Origin: Ignavibacteria bacterium | GTDB lineage: Bacteria > Bacteroidota > Ignavibacteria > Kapaibacteriales > Kapaibacteriaceae | Direction of reading: 5' to 3' | Length of the DNA: 36,866 nt | Assembly: GCA_947458785.1 (NCBI GenBank) | Contig: CANGZU010000008.1 | Coordinates: 1-36,866, forward strand | Shown: in pieces, positions 16,044 through 24,905 of the stretch | Numbering within the stretch: position 1 is the first letter of the stretch | Layout of the letters: each line of letters starts with the position of its first letter | Made by a program: the position numbers and the translations under genes | The notes under the pieces: generated by a model | Databases searched by the model: none | What the model saw: only the letters and a program-made list of their open reading frames with translations | What the model was told of the DNA's origin: nothing

Positions 16044-17488
16044 TGGACGTTAATGAAGTTGAAGACCATGAGCGTTTTCGTGCAGAGCTAGCCAGCATTC
16101 AGCCGGACGGCAGAAGACGTTGGATATTCGCTCGAAAGCCTCGTGGTCGATTCACTCGATGGCGTGAAGTTGTCAGTGCTATACTTGTATCCTTCCTGGT
16201 CTCTGCTCCGTTTGTTCATGTTCGTGGGCATCAGTTTCTTCTTCTCAACATCATAGACCGTGAGTTTGTGTTGTTTGGGATGCCATTCTGGCCCAATGAT
16301 TTCTACCTCGTAGCAGTTCTATTCCTTACAGGCATCGTCACCTTTGTTGTCATTACTGCAAGTATTGGGCGAATATGGTGCGGATGGCTATGCCCGCAAA
16401 CAGTATTCATGGAGATGGTCTTCCGTAGGATCGAGTGGGCAATTAATGGTGGCCCCGTAGAACAGGCAAAGCGAAAACACGGTCCTTGGAATGCAGATCG
16501 GCTCTGGCGCACTGGGCTCACCATTGGTGTCTTCTTTGCCATCAGCTTTGTGATCGCCAACGTATTTCTCTCATACGTGCTGTCGAGCAATACGTTGCTG
16601 CGCTACATCTATGATGGTCCACTTGCGCACACGGAGTTGTTTGCTGGACTCGTGTTCTTCACGTTTGTGTTTTTCATGGTCTTTTATCGTTTCCGTGAGC
16701 AAGCCTGTTTGATAGCCTGTCCCTATGGACGATATATGTCGGCACTCGTAGACGAGAGCACCGTAGCGGTAACCTACGACTTCGTTCGGGGCGAGCAACG
16801 CGCTAAGTGGGGCAAGGACGATGCACAGATGCAGCGTAAGGCACTCTCCGAAGGACGTGCTATCGAACACAGGCAAGGTCATGGAGACTGCATCGACTGT
16901 CATCAATGCGTGACGGTCTGTCCAACGGGTATCGATATCCGTAATGGTATTCAACTTGAATGTGTCAACTGCACTGCATGTATCGATGCGTGTGATGAAG
17001 TGATGAACAAAGTGGGTCTTCAGCCAGGCCTGGTTCGCTATACAAGTTTGCGATCTGTGGAGGCAGGTGGTAAACATCCTTTCTTGACGCGCAGAGTTAT
17101 TGCGTACTCCATCGTCTGGGTATTGCTGATGTCGGTCGTTGGAACACTCTTCGCGATTCGCAAAGACCTAGACGTTGTTGTGTTGCGTCAAGAGGGAACT
17201 ACCTGGGTAACCTCGACAGATGGTGTTGCCAATTTTTACCGACTTCAACTGATCAATAAGACAGGCCTTCCAATGCCATACCACATTGTAATCACATCAC
17301 CGCCTGGCTACGAATTGAAGATGCTTGGGATGCCGTCTCAAATCGCTTCGATGCAGATCCTTAAGGGGCGTTTCATCATCACGCGCACCCGACAGGCTTC
17401 GGTCAGCTCCCACCAAGCCGTTGTACTGAAAGTGGTCTACGCAGACGGACAACAGCAACAAGTTGAAACGTCGTTTTTAGCCCCATAA
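16034..17488 (+). CDS. ccoG: CcoG/FixG, membrane ferredoxin-like cbb3 assembly protein
   Basis: Encodes 484 residues. Membrane helices near 46-62, 90-112, 160-182 and 205-218 carry C116-G-W-L-C120-P and a second pair in A-C-L-I-A-C-P. Two [4Fe-4S] motifs follow: C286-x2-C289-x2-C292-x3-C296-P and C310-x2-C313-x2-C316-x3-C320. A helix near 352-368 and a C-terminal Ig-like FixG domain complete it. CcoG is reported to reduce copper (Cu2+ to Cu+) for oxidase assembly. It overlaps ccoP by ten bases. Confidence 0.96.
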   Translation: MSVVDVNEVEDHERFRAELASIQPDGRRRWIFARKPRGRFTRWREVVSAILVSFLVSAPFVHVRGHQFLLLNIIDREFVLFGMPFWPNDFYLVAVLFLTGIVTFVVITASIGRIWCGWLCPQTVFMEMVFRRIEWAINGGPVEQAKRKHGPWNADRLWRTGLTIGVFFAISFVIANVFLSYVLSSNTLLRYIYDGPLAHTELFAGLVFFTFVFFMVFYRFREQACLIACPYGRYMSALVDESTVAVTYDFVRGEQRAKWGKDDAQMQRKALSEGRAIEHRQGHGDCIDCHQCVTVCPTGIDIRNGIQLECVNCTACIDACDEVMNKVGLQPGLVRYTSLRSVEAGGKHPFLTRRVIAYSIVWVLLMSVVGTLFAIRKDLDVVVLRQEGTTWVTSTDGVANFYRLQLINKTGLPMPYHIVITSPPGYELKMLGMPSQIASMQILKGRFIITRTRQASVSSHQAVVLKVVYADGQQQQVETSFLAP

Positions 17489-17506
17489 CTCACCAAAGGA
17501 ACGATC

Positions 17507-17938
17507 ATGAAGCTCTCCTGGGGTACATCGATCACGATAGTTTACACTGCCTTTGCTCTCGCTACGCTTGGATTCGTTGCATTTGCGATGACGCAACGGG
17601 TTGATCTCGTGCGTCCCGACTATTACGAAGAGGCGCTGCTGCATGATTCAATGCAGGTTGCTCGTAAGCGCGCAGTCGATCAGGGTAGTGTTGTGCGTCT
17701 GCACAACGACACACTTCTCCTCCTCGACTCTAGCGCTTCGCGTCTAGACGCCCCGGTAACAATTGAGTGGCTACGTGCGCAGAACCCTGCAATGGATGTG
17801 CGCTCAAGCACAACAATCTCTGCACTAACCCAAAATGGTGTCTCTACGAGGAATCTTGAACGGGGCAGGTGGACGCTGCGCTTGTCCTGGAATGTTCTCG
17901 ACCGATCATTTCAGATCGATACCACACTTTCGCTTTGA
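17507..17938 (+). CDS. ccoH: CcoH/FixH, cbb3 oxidase assembly protein
   Basis: Encodes 143 residues. W-G-T near the N-terminus, a single membrane helix (about 8-27) and the short segment V-R-P-D-Y-Y-E-E-A-L are the FixH signature; the rest is a periplasmic beta-domain. FixH proteins work with CcoI and CcoG in oxidase maturation. The ATG is preceded by AAAGGA, and the gene sits between ccoG and a SafE-like gene, the expected order. Confidence 0.92.
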   Translation: MKLSWGTSITIVYTAFALATLGFVAFAMTQRVDLVRPDYYEEALLHDSMQVARKRAVDQGSVVRLHNDTLLLLDSSASRLDAPVTIEWLRAQNPAMDVRSSTTISALTQNGVSTRNLERGRWTLRLSWNVLDRSFQIDTTLSL

Positions 17939-17944
17939 TTAACC

Positions 17945-18658
17945 ATGCTAGAACTTACCGCCGGCGTACTGATGGGGATTGCAGGTGCGATGCACTGTGT
18001 GGGAATGTGTGGTCCACTCGTTCTCCTGACCTCCGTGAGTGCGAACAAGAGGGGATCTTGGTTGCTAGCATTACAGTATCAAGGCGGCCGGGTGATAGGC
18101 TATGTCATTATCGGACTGCTTATATCTTCAGTGATGAGAGCTATCTCGTTTGGCCAGTTTGCAACCACAATAACGCTTGTTGCAGGAACTGGAATGGTCG
18201 TTGGTGCAATGATGCAGCTCGCATTTCATAGAAGCATGCTACCCAGCACCGTTGCCAGGCCCCTGACGAGATTCATCGCGATGCTATCGGGCAAGCTAGG
18301 CAAACGTAACATCACACAAACAGCGCTTCTCAGAGGAGGCCTCAACAGTCTGTTGCCGTGTGGACTTTCAATGGCGGCATTCATGGCTTCAGTTACGCTA
18401 CCTGCTGCCTGGCAAGTGATCATGTTCATGATAGGTTTCGGTATCGGAACCATGCCTGGTCTCATTGGTGTTAGCGCTCTTGGTGGAGCATTGAGAGGAC
18501 GTTTTCTTAGGAGTATGCATGTGATGGGACCAGTTTTGGTGATCATCAGTGGTTTGCTCATACTGCTTCGCGGACTGTCTCTCGGAATTCCACTGGTGTC
18601 GCCAGATGTCAATCACATGCTTTTCCACGCACGCAGCGGCTGTTGCGTGGGCGATTAG
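17945..18658 (+). CDS. SafE-like (UreH/DsbD-type) membrane protein of the cbb3 cluster
   Basis: Encodes 237 residues with about six membrane helices. It shows G-A-M-H-C-V-G-M-C-G-P near residue 16 and N-S-L-L-P-C-G-L near 137, the paired Cys motifs of the COG2836 sulfite-exporter/urease-accessory-like family. Members next to ccoGH are common and are thought to help copper or thiol-redox supply to the oxidase. The substrate is unproven. It starts six bases after ccoH. The last residues are Cys-rich (G-C-C-V). Confidence 0.88.
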   Translation: MLELTAGVLMGIAGAMHCVGMCGPLVLLTSVSANKRGSWLLALQYQGGRVIGYVIIGLLISSVMRAISFGQFATTITLVAGTGMVVGAMMQLAFHRSMLPSTVARPLTRFIAMLSGKLGKRNITQTALLRGGLNSLLPCGLSMAAFMASVTLPAAWQVIMFMIGFGIGTMPGLIGVSALGGALRGRFLRSMHVMGPVLVIISGLLILLRGLSLGIPLVSPDVNHMLFHARSGCCVGD

Positions 18659-18689
18659 TTGCAATTAAGACAACAATGTCCGATATTTG
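18659..18689 (+). promoter_or_regulatory. Putative promoter of the cytochrome c gene
   Basis: TTG at 18659-18661, 20 bases, then GATATTTG at 18682-18689, one mismatch from TAnnTTTG. It begins right after the SafE-like stop codon, so the cytochrome could be transcribed separately as well as with the cbb3 operon. Confidence 0.45.
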
Positions 18690-18725
18690 TTCCCGTTGTT
18701 TCATCACTATCACCAAGGTTGTTCC

Positions 18726-19133
18726 ATGAAATCATTTGCGATGGCCGTCGTTGCACTTTTCTTTTGCGTTGCAGGTATGACTGCAGCTGCTGACAAAGCA
18801 GCATTGATGGCAAAGGGGCAGAAGATCTACAACGAGTATTGCAAAACATGTCACCAGGCAAACGGTCAGGGGCTCGGTACGGTATATCCGCCGCTTGCCA
18901 AGAGTGACTATTTGAAGAACACACCAATGCCGCAGATAATCAAGGAAGTTGTCAACGGTAAAAGCGGTAAGATCAAAGTCAACGGCAAAGAGTATAATGG
19001 CGTTATGGCGCCCCTTCCAAAGAAGTACACAGACGATGACATCGCCGGCGTGATCACCTATGTCTACAACAGCTTCGGCAACTCTGGTCCTGTAGTTTCT
19101 GCGGCAGACGTAAAGAAGCACAAAAAGAAGTAA
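18726..19133 (+). CDS. Small periplasmic class I cytochrome c
   Basis: Encodes 135 residues from the ATG at 18726; an upstream TTG would spoil the signal peptide. Residues 1-22 are a signal peptide (cleavage near TAAA-D). One haem site, C39-K-T-C42-H43, and a probable Met94 ligand in N-G-V-M-A-P-L. The mature protein is Lys-rich and ends K-K-H-K-K-K, so it is basic. It directly follows the cbb3 cluster and could donate electrons to CcoP; that pairing is inference. A strong terminator follows. Confidence 0.93.
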   Translation: MKSFAMAVVALFFCVAGMTAAADKAALMAKGQKIYNEYCKTCHQANGQGLGTVYPPLAKSDYLKNTPMPQIIKEVVNGKSGKIKVNGKEYNGVMAPLPKKYTDDDIAGVITYVYNSFGNSGPVVSAADVKKHKKK

Positions 19134-19156
19134 CAATGAAGTTGCCAACAGCAACC

Positions 19157-19195
19157 GCCCCCTGTGAGAAACCTCGCAGGGGGCTTTGTATTTTT
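19157..19195 (+). terminator. Rho-independent terminator after the cytochrome c gene
   Basis: A 12-bp stem (19157-19168 with 19173-19184, one G-T pair) with a four-base loop, followed by CTTTGTATTTTT. It closes the respiration cluster. The T-tract contains TATTTTTG (19189-19196), which also looks like a promoter -7 element for the next gene. Confidence 0.92.
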
Positions 19196-19227
19196 GTCGT
19201 TCCGTTTACCGATACCAAGGATATCTC

Positions 19228-20226
19228 ATGACCAAATCCAAGGCTTCTGTGTGTACCCCGGATCAGCAGCGAGAACTTTTGAGATTCATGTTGATGGCAA
19301 GGGAGTTCGACACGGCAATGTTGCGACTCTACCGTCAAGGCAAGGCATTTGGAGGAGTGTATTCGCAGTTGGGTAACGAGGCCGTTAGTGTCGGCAGCGC
19401 ATACGCTCTCGATCGTCGTAACGATGTCCTGTTTCCCATGCACCGCAACATAGGCGGGCACTTTGTCTTTGGGCAGTCACTGGATCAACTGATGCTCAAC
19501 CATTTGGCTCGCAACGGTAGTCAAATGCGGGGTACGGATGGAACAGGACATTATGCCGATCCGGCACTGCGCATCTATGGCAACGTATCGCACCTCGGCG
19601 CAATGATTCCCGTAGCTGCAGGGTTCTCGCTTGCCGATAAGCTTCGCGGCATTACGACGGTATCGATGACGTACATCGGCGATGGTGGTGCGCAGGTTGG
19701 AGAGGTGCACGAAGCATTGAATTTCGCATCTGTTCACAAGCTGCCGCTGATTCTGATCATCGAGAATAACCAGTATGCATACTCAACTCCAAATTCCATG
19801 GAGTTTGCCTGTGAGAACCTCAGCGATCGTGCAATTGGTTATGGCATGCATGGGGTTACCATCGATGGAACAGATGTAGAACTCGTGTATGCAACATGCG
19901 TTGAGGCCGTTGATCGAGCTCGTCGTGGTGATGGCCCTACGCTGATTGAAACACGTACAATGCGCATGCGTGGTCATGCTGAGCATGATGATTTTGCATA
20001 CGTACCAAAAGAACTGCTCGAGCAATGGGCCAAGAAAGACCCTGTAGAAACGTATATCGCCCTTCTTGACAAGCGTAAGGTCATGTCGCGTGACGAGGCC
20101 ACAGTTCTGCGGGAGCAGATCCTTGCAGACATGATCGCCGCGATTGATCGCGCACTGGAGCAGCCATGGCCTAATGCTGAAGAGGGACTCAAGAATGTTT
20201 TCATGTCAGAGCAGGTAGGAGGATAA
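19228..20226 (+). CDS. pdhA: 2-oxoacid (pyruvate-type) dehydrogenase E1 alpha subunit
   Basis: Encodes 332 residues from the ATG at 19228; an upstream frame start lies in the terminator region and is not used. The thiamine diphosphate motif is intact: I-G-D-G-G-A-Q-V-G-E near residue 154, followed by E-N-N-Q-Y-A-Y-S-T-P. The family's H-R-N/G-H region (M-H-R-N-I-G-G-H) is present. Its partner beta gene follows after three bases. It could be pyruvate, branched-chain or acetoin dehydrogenase; the pyruvate assignment is a guess. The E2 and E3 genes are elsewhere. Confidence 0.92.
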   Translation: MTKSKASVCTPDQQRELLRFMLMAREFDTAMLRLYRQGKAFGGVYSQLGNEAVSVGSAYALDRRNDVLFPMHRNIGGHFVFGQSLDQLMLNHLARNGSQMRGTDGTGHYADPALRIYGNVSHLGAMIPVAAGFSLADKLRGITTVSMTYIGDGGAQVGEVHEALNFASVHKLPLILIIENNQYAYSTPNSMEFACENLSDRAIGYGMHGVTIDGTDVELVYATCVEAVDRARRGDGPTLIETRTMRMRGHAEHDDFAYVPKELLEQWAKKDPVETYIALLDKRKVMSRDEATVLREQILADMIAAIDRALEQPWPNAEEGLKNVFMSEQVGG

Positions 20227-20229
20227 ACC

Positions 20230-21201
20230 ATGATCATGACCTACCTTGAGGCAATTGCAGATGCCATTCGTGTGGAAATGCGAACCGATAAGTCCGTCTT
20301 CATGATCGGTGAAGACATTGGTGCGTACGGTGGGGCATTTAAACTCACGAAGGGATTTCTTGACGAGTTCGGTCCACAGCGGATCATCGATGCACCGATC
20401 TCCGAATCGGCCATCATCGGTGCGGCGATTGGTGCGGCACTAAATGGCATGCGTCCAATCGCAGAGATGCAGTTCATGGACTTTGTAACTAATGGTTTTA
20501 ACCAGTTGGTAACAGTTGCCGGTACGACGGCCTATCGTTGGTCGATACCTGTGCCGATGGTCGTCCGTGGCCCGTCAGGCGGTGGTGTTGGAGCAAACCC
20601 ATTTCACAGCCGTAATTCGGAAGCATGGTTTGTGCATGCGACCGGACTCAAGGTTGTTTGCCCTGCATTTCCAGACGATGCCAAGGGGCTCATGGCTGCC
20701 TCAATCAGGGACAATGATCCTGTTGTCTTCTTTGAACATAAAGGACTGTATCGCAAGATCAAGGGCGAGGTACCCGAGGGCGAGTACATTGTCCCGCTCG
20801 GTAAGGCTCGAACTGTTCGTGAAGGAAAACACTGCTCTGTTATAGCATATGGATCAGCAGTCCATATGGCCCTCGAGGCTGCCGCTATGTTGGAGAAAGA
20901 GGGAATAGACGTTGAGATTGTAGACATCCGAACTCTTGTGCCCTTTGATGAAGATTCTGTGCTGGCATCAGTTAGAAAGACCGGGCGAGCGGTGGTTGCA
21001 CATGAGGCAGTTATGACGGCTGGCTTTGGGGGCGAGATTGCTGCAAGAATCGCAGATAAAGCATTTCAGTGGCTTGATGCACCAGTAAAGCGTGTCGCAG
21101 CATTTGATAGCCCAACACCATTTGCTCCAACCCTTGAGAAAGCTGTGTTGCCAAATGCTGAAGTGCTGGCTCACACGATTCGGCGCGTTTGTTCGTTCTA
21201 G
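20230..21201 (+). CDS. pdhB: 2-oxoacid (pyruvate-type) dehydrogenase E1 beta subunit
   Basis: Encodes 323 residues. AGGAGG lies just before the ATG at 20230 and supports the start. It shows M-I-G-E-D-I-G-A-Y-G-G-A-F, the cofactor-binding E-S-A-I-I-G-A-A-I-G-A-A, R-P-I-A-E-M-Q-F-M-D-F, and the transketolase C-terminal domain with D-I-R-T-L-V-P-F-D. It forms an alpha2-beta2 E1 with the preceding gene. A hairpin terminator follows. Confidence 0.94.
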   Translation: MIMTYLEAIADAIRVEMRTDKSVFMIGEDIGAYGGAFKLTKGFLDEFGPQRIIDAPISESAIIGAAIGAALNGMRPIAEMQFMDFVTNGFNQLVTVAGTTAYRWSIPVPMVVRGPSGGGVGANPFHSRNSEAWFVHATGLKVVCPAFPDDAKGLMAASIRDNDPVVFFEHKGLYRKIKGEVPEGEYIVPLGKARTVREGKHCSVIAYGSAVHMALEAAAMLEKEGIDVEIVDIRTLVPFDEDSVLASVRKTGRAVVAHEAVMTAGFGGEIAARIADKAFQWLDAPVKRVAAFDSPTPFAPTLEKAVLPNAEVLAHTIRRVCSF

Positions 21202-21217
21202 GTTGTTGAAAAGTTTG

Positions 21218-21248
21218 CGCTTACACCGGCATAGTGTAGCGTATTTTT
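21218..21248 (+). terminator. Probable terminator after E1 beta
   Basis: CGCT-T-ACAC pairs with GTGT-AGCG (8 bp with one bulged T, seven-base loop) and is followed by TATTTTT. The T-tract again forms TATTTTTG (21242-21249), which resembles a -7 element, but no TTG lies 17-23 bases upstream of it. Confidence 0.6.
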
Positions 21249-21277
21249 GTGCTCAGTTTTCTCACTAAGGTCTGCAC

Positions 21278-21571
21278 ATGGCAAGAGTTCATTTCAGCGT
21301 TTCGTATTCGATAGCCGACGGCAAGCGCGGGGAATATTTGAATGCAATAGCAAACGTGCGTTCGTTCTACGCTAACACTGACGTTGACTTCGCGCTGTTT
21401 GAGGTAAAGGGCAAGCACAATCACTTCCAAGAGGTGTACGTGTTCCCGTCACACGAGGCGTACGAGGCATCAGATGATCCTGAGGCAACAGCTGCGATCT
21501 CTGCTTCGCTTGAGAAAATCTACTCGCTAGCCAAAGATGTTCGCTACGACGTAGCGAACGAGATTATCTAG
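21278..21571 (+). CDS. Unknown 97-residue protein, possibly ferredoxin-like fold
   Basis: I do not recognise a family. The alternation of R-V-H-F-S-V-S-Y, a helix around 18-30, a strand at V-D-F-A-L-F-E-V, a strand at F-Q-E-V-Y-V-F-P, and a helix at 60-85 suggests a small alpha-beta (ABM-like) fold, which often forms dimers. No signal peptide or catalytic motif. It lies alone between the E1 beta terminator and the glycosyltransferases, with TATTTTTG 28 bases before its ATG. Confidence 0.8.
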   Translation: MARVHFSVSYSIADGKRGEYLNAIANVRSFYANTDVDFALFEVKGKHNHFQEVYVFPSHEAYEASDDPEATAAISASLEKIYSLAKDVRYDVANEII

Positions 21572-21594
21572 TTTACGAGCTCGGTACGGCAGAG

Positions 21595-22728
21595 ATGAAT
21601 ATCGCATATGATGCCATCCTGCTTTTAGGACGTAGTGGCATCGAGCGCTACGCCCGTGAGCTGATTAAACATGTTGCATTGCTCGGTGATGAGCACCAGT
21701 TGCAGCTGATTTCAGGCGTAGAGTATGGCGGTGCTACACAGGAGTACTTCCGCAGCTACGGTAATATCACGACGCATTCTGTTGTTCCGCATGAACGCAG
21801 GCTCGGCGCACCTCTGCGTCTTGTGATGCGTGCTCTGCAGAAGCGAAACTTCAGCCGTGCAATTCGCAGATCAGACGTCGTGCACATGCTCGGTCCCACG
21901 AAGTTTGTGCCGAGTGGTGTGCCACTTGTTGCTACCATTCACGATCTGTTCCCCATGGACCCATCTATGGGGCTGAGTTCGGAGATGCGTCGTCGGTTTC
22001 CTGCGCGTGTGATGCGACAACTTCGCTCAGCATCGGCAATCGTTTGTCCTTCGACCTATGTTGCAGGAACGATACGTGAGGCATTCCCTTGGTACACGGG
22101 TCCTATTGCCGTAACGCCCCTTGCCGCAAGTGACGCCTTCGTTCCCACCGAGCTATCGGATTCTGTTCGTAAGCGGCATGGCATCCGCGACAGGTTTGTC
22201 CTGTTCGTTGGGCGTGTGGATCCGCGCAAGAATATTCCTCGGATGTTGAGAGCATGGTCACTCCTACCGGCGCATGTCCGCTCGAATTCGCAGTTTGTGT
22301 TGTTAGTAGCCGGCGATCAGGAATCGCTCAAGCGAATGCAGCAGGAACACGCGAGTAATCTCTCAGACCCATCAATTCGACTCATCTACGAGCTACCGTC
22401 TGACGAGATGATACAGCTTATGTCGTCTGCACGTGCATTGGTTTTCTCGACGTTGGGGGAAGGCTTCGGTCTGCCAGTTATAGAAGCTATGAAATGTGGC
22501 TGCCCCGTCATCACGTCTAACCTTACATCGTTGCCCGAAGTAGGGGGCGATGCAGCACTCTATGTTGATCCCACAGAAGAAGAGGCCATTGCAGAGGCGA
22601 TAGAGCGGGTGCTGACACAAGATGAGCTTGTAGCCACCATGCGAGCAAAGGGACTCGAGCAGTCCAAGCGGTTTACATGGCACGAGACCGCTAAAAAGAC
22701 CGTTGATGTCTACCGAAGCATCATGTGA
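21595..22728 (+). CDS. GT4-family glycosyltransferase, copy A
   Basis: Encodes 377 residues, the usual GT4 (GT-B fold) length. The N-terminal domain opens I-A-Y-D-A and includes A-T-I-H-D-L-F-P. The C-terminal domain has F-V-G-R-V-D-P-R-K-N-I near 202 and the nucleotide-sugar site G-E-G-F-G-L-P-V-I-E-A near 290. Likely transfers a sugar (mannose-like, unproven) in cell-surface polysaccharide or glycolipid synthesis. Its stop shares a base with the start of the next gene (TGATG), which encodes a close relative. Confidence 0.92.
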   Translation: MNIAYDAILLLGRSGIERYARELIKHVALLGDEHQLQLISGVEYGGATQEYFRSYGNITTHSVVPHERRLGAPLRLVMRALQKRNFSRAIRRSDVVHMLGPTKFVPSGVPLVATIHDLFPMDPSMGLSSEMRRRFPARVMRQLRSASAIVCPSTYVAGTIREAFPWYTGPIAVTPLAASDAFVPTELSDSVRKRHGIRDRFVLFVGRVDPRKNIPRMLRAWSLLPAHVRSNSQFVLLVAGDQESLKRMQQEHASNLSDPSIRLIYELPSDEMIQLMSSARALVFSTLGEGFGLPVIEAMKCGCPVITSNLTSLPEVGGDAALYVDPTEEEAIAEAIERVLTQDELVATMRAKGLEQSKRFTWHETAKKTVDVYRSIM

Positions 22729-23882
22729 TGTCGGAAGAGAGATTGACGATAGGGTATGATGTCAGTTCGATCTTCGGACGCAATGGTATAGCACGGTATT
22801 CGCGGGAGTTGATTCTCCAGATGATGCAACGCCGCGATGTCGTAGGCACTCACATGGTAGGAACGCGTAACCAGCAGGGAGAAATGGAGGATCTGTTTCA
22901 GGGCAAGCTGCCGGCGGGAACGGATCTTAACATGACACATGAGCGGGCACTTGGAGCCCCATTACGACGATTCGTGCGGCTCTGGAAGTCACACGAGATA
23001 CTAACACGATTTGCGGAAGATGATGTGGTCCACTACCTCGGACCCCAAAAAATCTTTGCCGATCATCAGCGCACACTATCAACGATACACGACCTGATTC
23101 CATTGTACGAGAACTATGCGGTTGAACCGGGACTTCGGTATCGCTTTCCGCGAATGATTGCTCGGCAATTGCGACATTCCTCTGCGGTTGTGTGTCCATC
23201 ACAATGGGTTGCCGATACCATTCGTGATCGTTTTCCAACGTTCACCGGTCCTATCACTGTTACGCCGCTTGCAGCTGGATCACAGTTTGTACCAACAGCT
23301 CTGACCGATGCTCTGGTGCGTTCACGACAATTGCCAGAGGACTACATGGTGTTCGTTGGACGCATCGATGTGGCCCGAAAGAATCTTGATAAGATCCTGT
23401 CGGCGTGGATGTCTCTTGATGCACGGGAACGTAATCGAACAACCTTATTGATCATCACCGATAGCAGTGATGCAGTGATCAAGCGCCTGATTGCCGAACT
23501 TCCAGTATCTCTTGATGCATCAGTGAGATTTCTGACAGCAGTATCAACCTCTGAGCTTGTGCAGATTCTCAGTAATGCTGCCGCCATGATCTTTGCATCG
23601 CAGGCAGAGGGGTTCGGCTTACCTATTCTTGAGGCAATGCAATGTGGTTGCCCGGTGATAACCTCGAATGTGACGTCGATGCCAGAGGTAGGGGGCGATG
23701 CAGCCGTCTATGTTGATCCACACAACATTGAAGTACTTCGCAATGCGATAGGAAGCCTGCTCACAGACAAGGATCTTCAAGTAAGACTGCGAAGCCAAGG
23801 CCTGGAGCGTAGCAAGCAGTTCTCATGGTTGAAGACGGCAGACATAACAATTCAAGCCTACCGAACATGTCCTCTGCGCTGA
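22728..23882 (+). CDS. GT4-family glycosyltransferase, copy B
   Basis: Encodes 384 residues from the ATG at 22728, coupled to copy A as TGATG; a GTG three bases earlier is possible. It shares its plan with copy [27 protein letters not shown] and [11 protein letters not shown]. The region after it (C-G-C-P-V-I-T-S-N, then E-V-G-G-D-A) is nearly identical in both, so the pair arose by tandem duplication. Role as for copy A, probably a different acceptor or linkage. Confidence 0.92.
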   Translation: MSEERLTIGYDVSSIFGRNGIARYSRELILQMMQRRDVVGTHMVGTRNQQGEMEDLFQGKLPAGTDLNMTHERALGAPLRRFVRLWKSHEILTRFAEDDVVHYLGPQKIFADHQRTLSTIHDLIPLYENYAVEPGLRYRFPRMIARQLRHSSAVVCPSQWVADTIRDRFPTFTGPITVTPLAAGSQFVPTALTDALVRSRQLPEDYMVFVGRIDVARKNLDKILSAWMSLDARERNRTTLLIITDSSDAVIKRLIAELPVSLDASVRFLTAVSTSELVQILSNAAAMIFASQAEGFGLPILEAMQCGCPVITSNVTSMPEVGGDAAVYVDPHNIEVLRNAIGSLLTDKDLQVRLRSQGLERSKQFSWLKTADITIQAYRTCPLR

Positions 23883-24859
23883 TCGATCTGCCATCTCGTC
23901 CAAAGATCCTTCTAATGCGTCAAGACCGCATCGGAGATGTGTTCGTTTCGACGCCGCTGTTTCACGCCTTGCGCCAAAGATTCCCTGATGCGCAGATAGA
24001 TGTGCTTCTTTCGCGCAACAACAAGGCCGCCGAGTTTGCAATCCGATCGGTTGTTAACAACGTCCATATCCTGCGCAAGAACTCCTTGAATATGCTCCGT
24101 CTGCTCTGGAGGCTTCGTCGTGAGCGGTATGACCTGCTTGTGGATCTCAATCACAGCGCCTCAACAACTTCCAACATGCTCATAAGCAGTGCTAAGGCTA
24201 AGCATAGTATCGCTCTTGAGACCAACAAGCCGACTCCTGCCACACACATTGTACTGCAGGGAGATAGACGCACACGTCACATTGTAGATGTGCTCTGTGA
24301 CTTGTTGCTACCAATAGGAATCGTGATTCCCCAGTCAGAACGGCAACCAAGGATCATGATAAGGCAGGAGGTTCGCCAGCACGCTCGGTCAGCACTGCGA
24401 ATTCATGAACACGAGCGAATTCTCGGAGTGCAGATCTCAGGATCATCGAACGATCGAATGTATCCCGCAGAATCGTGGAGGATTGTCTTGACGCAGATCA
24501 AGAACCAGTTGCCAGATATATCCATCGTTGTCTTATCCGCACCTTCAGAATACGAGCAAGCGGCCAGGCTCGCAGAGCAGGTGGGCGCGAGGTTCGTAAA
24601 CCCCGGCAACACATATGAGCATTTTGCGGCAGCGATTGCGGAATGTGATTGGTTGGCGAGTCCCGACACAGCAGCAGTGCACGTGGCAGCGGCCTGCAAC
24701 GTGCCAAGTGTTGTGCTGTTTACCAAAGACCATCGAGGTTATCTGAATTGGATGCCCTACGGTAGCCTTTGTTGGCCAATTATCACTGAGCAAGCATCGC
24801 TGTCGGCAATTCCAACAACGGCGGTCATTGACAATGTAGGGGCGATGGTTCTTGGCTAG
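23867..24859 (+). CDS. GT9-family (heptosyltransferase-like) glycosyltransferase
   Basis: Encodes 330 residues from the ATG at 23867, which overlaps copy B by 16 bases; an upstream in-frame start adds residues unlike the family. The opening K-I-L-L-M-R-Q-D-R-I-G-D-V and the late W-L-A-S-P-D-T-A-A-V-H-V-A-A-A are GT9 (lipopolysaccharide heptosyltransferase) hallmarks, though D-T-A-A-V-H replaces the usual D-T-G-P/A-M-H. Completes a three-gene cassette probably building a surface glycan core. Confidence 0.9.
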   Translation: MSSALIDLPSRPKILLMRQDRIGDVFVSTPLFHALRQRFPDAQIDVLLSRNNKAAEFAIRSVVNNVHILRKNSLNMLRLLWRLRRERYDLLVDLNHSASTTSNMLISSAKAKHSIALETNKPTPATHIVLQGDRRTRHIVDVLCDLLLPIGIVIPQSERQPRIMIRQEVRQHARSALRIHEHERILGVQISGSSNDRMYPAESWRIVLTQIKNQLPDISIVVLSAPSEYEQAARLAEQVGARFVNPGNTYEHFAAAIAECDWLASPDTAAVHVAAACNVPSVVLFTKDHRGYLNWMPYGSLCWPIITEQASLSAIPTTAVIDNVGAMVLG

Positions 24860-24905
24860 TAAGGCTTTGGTAAATTGCCGCTCGTAATCACTTCATCGAA
24901 ATAGT

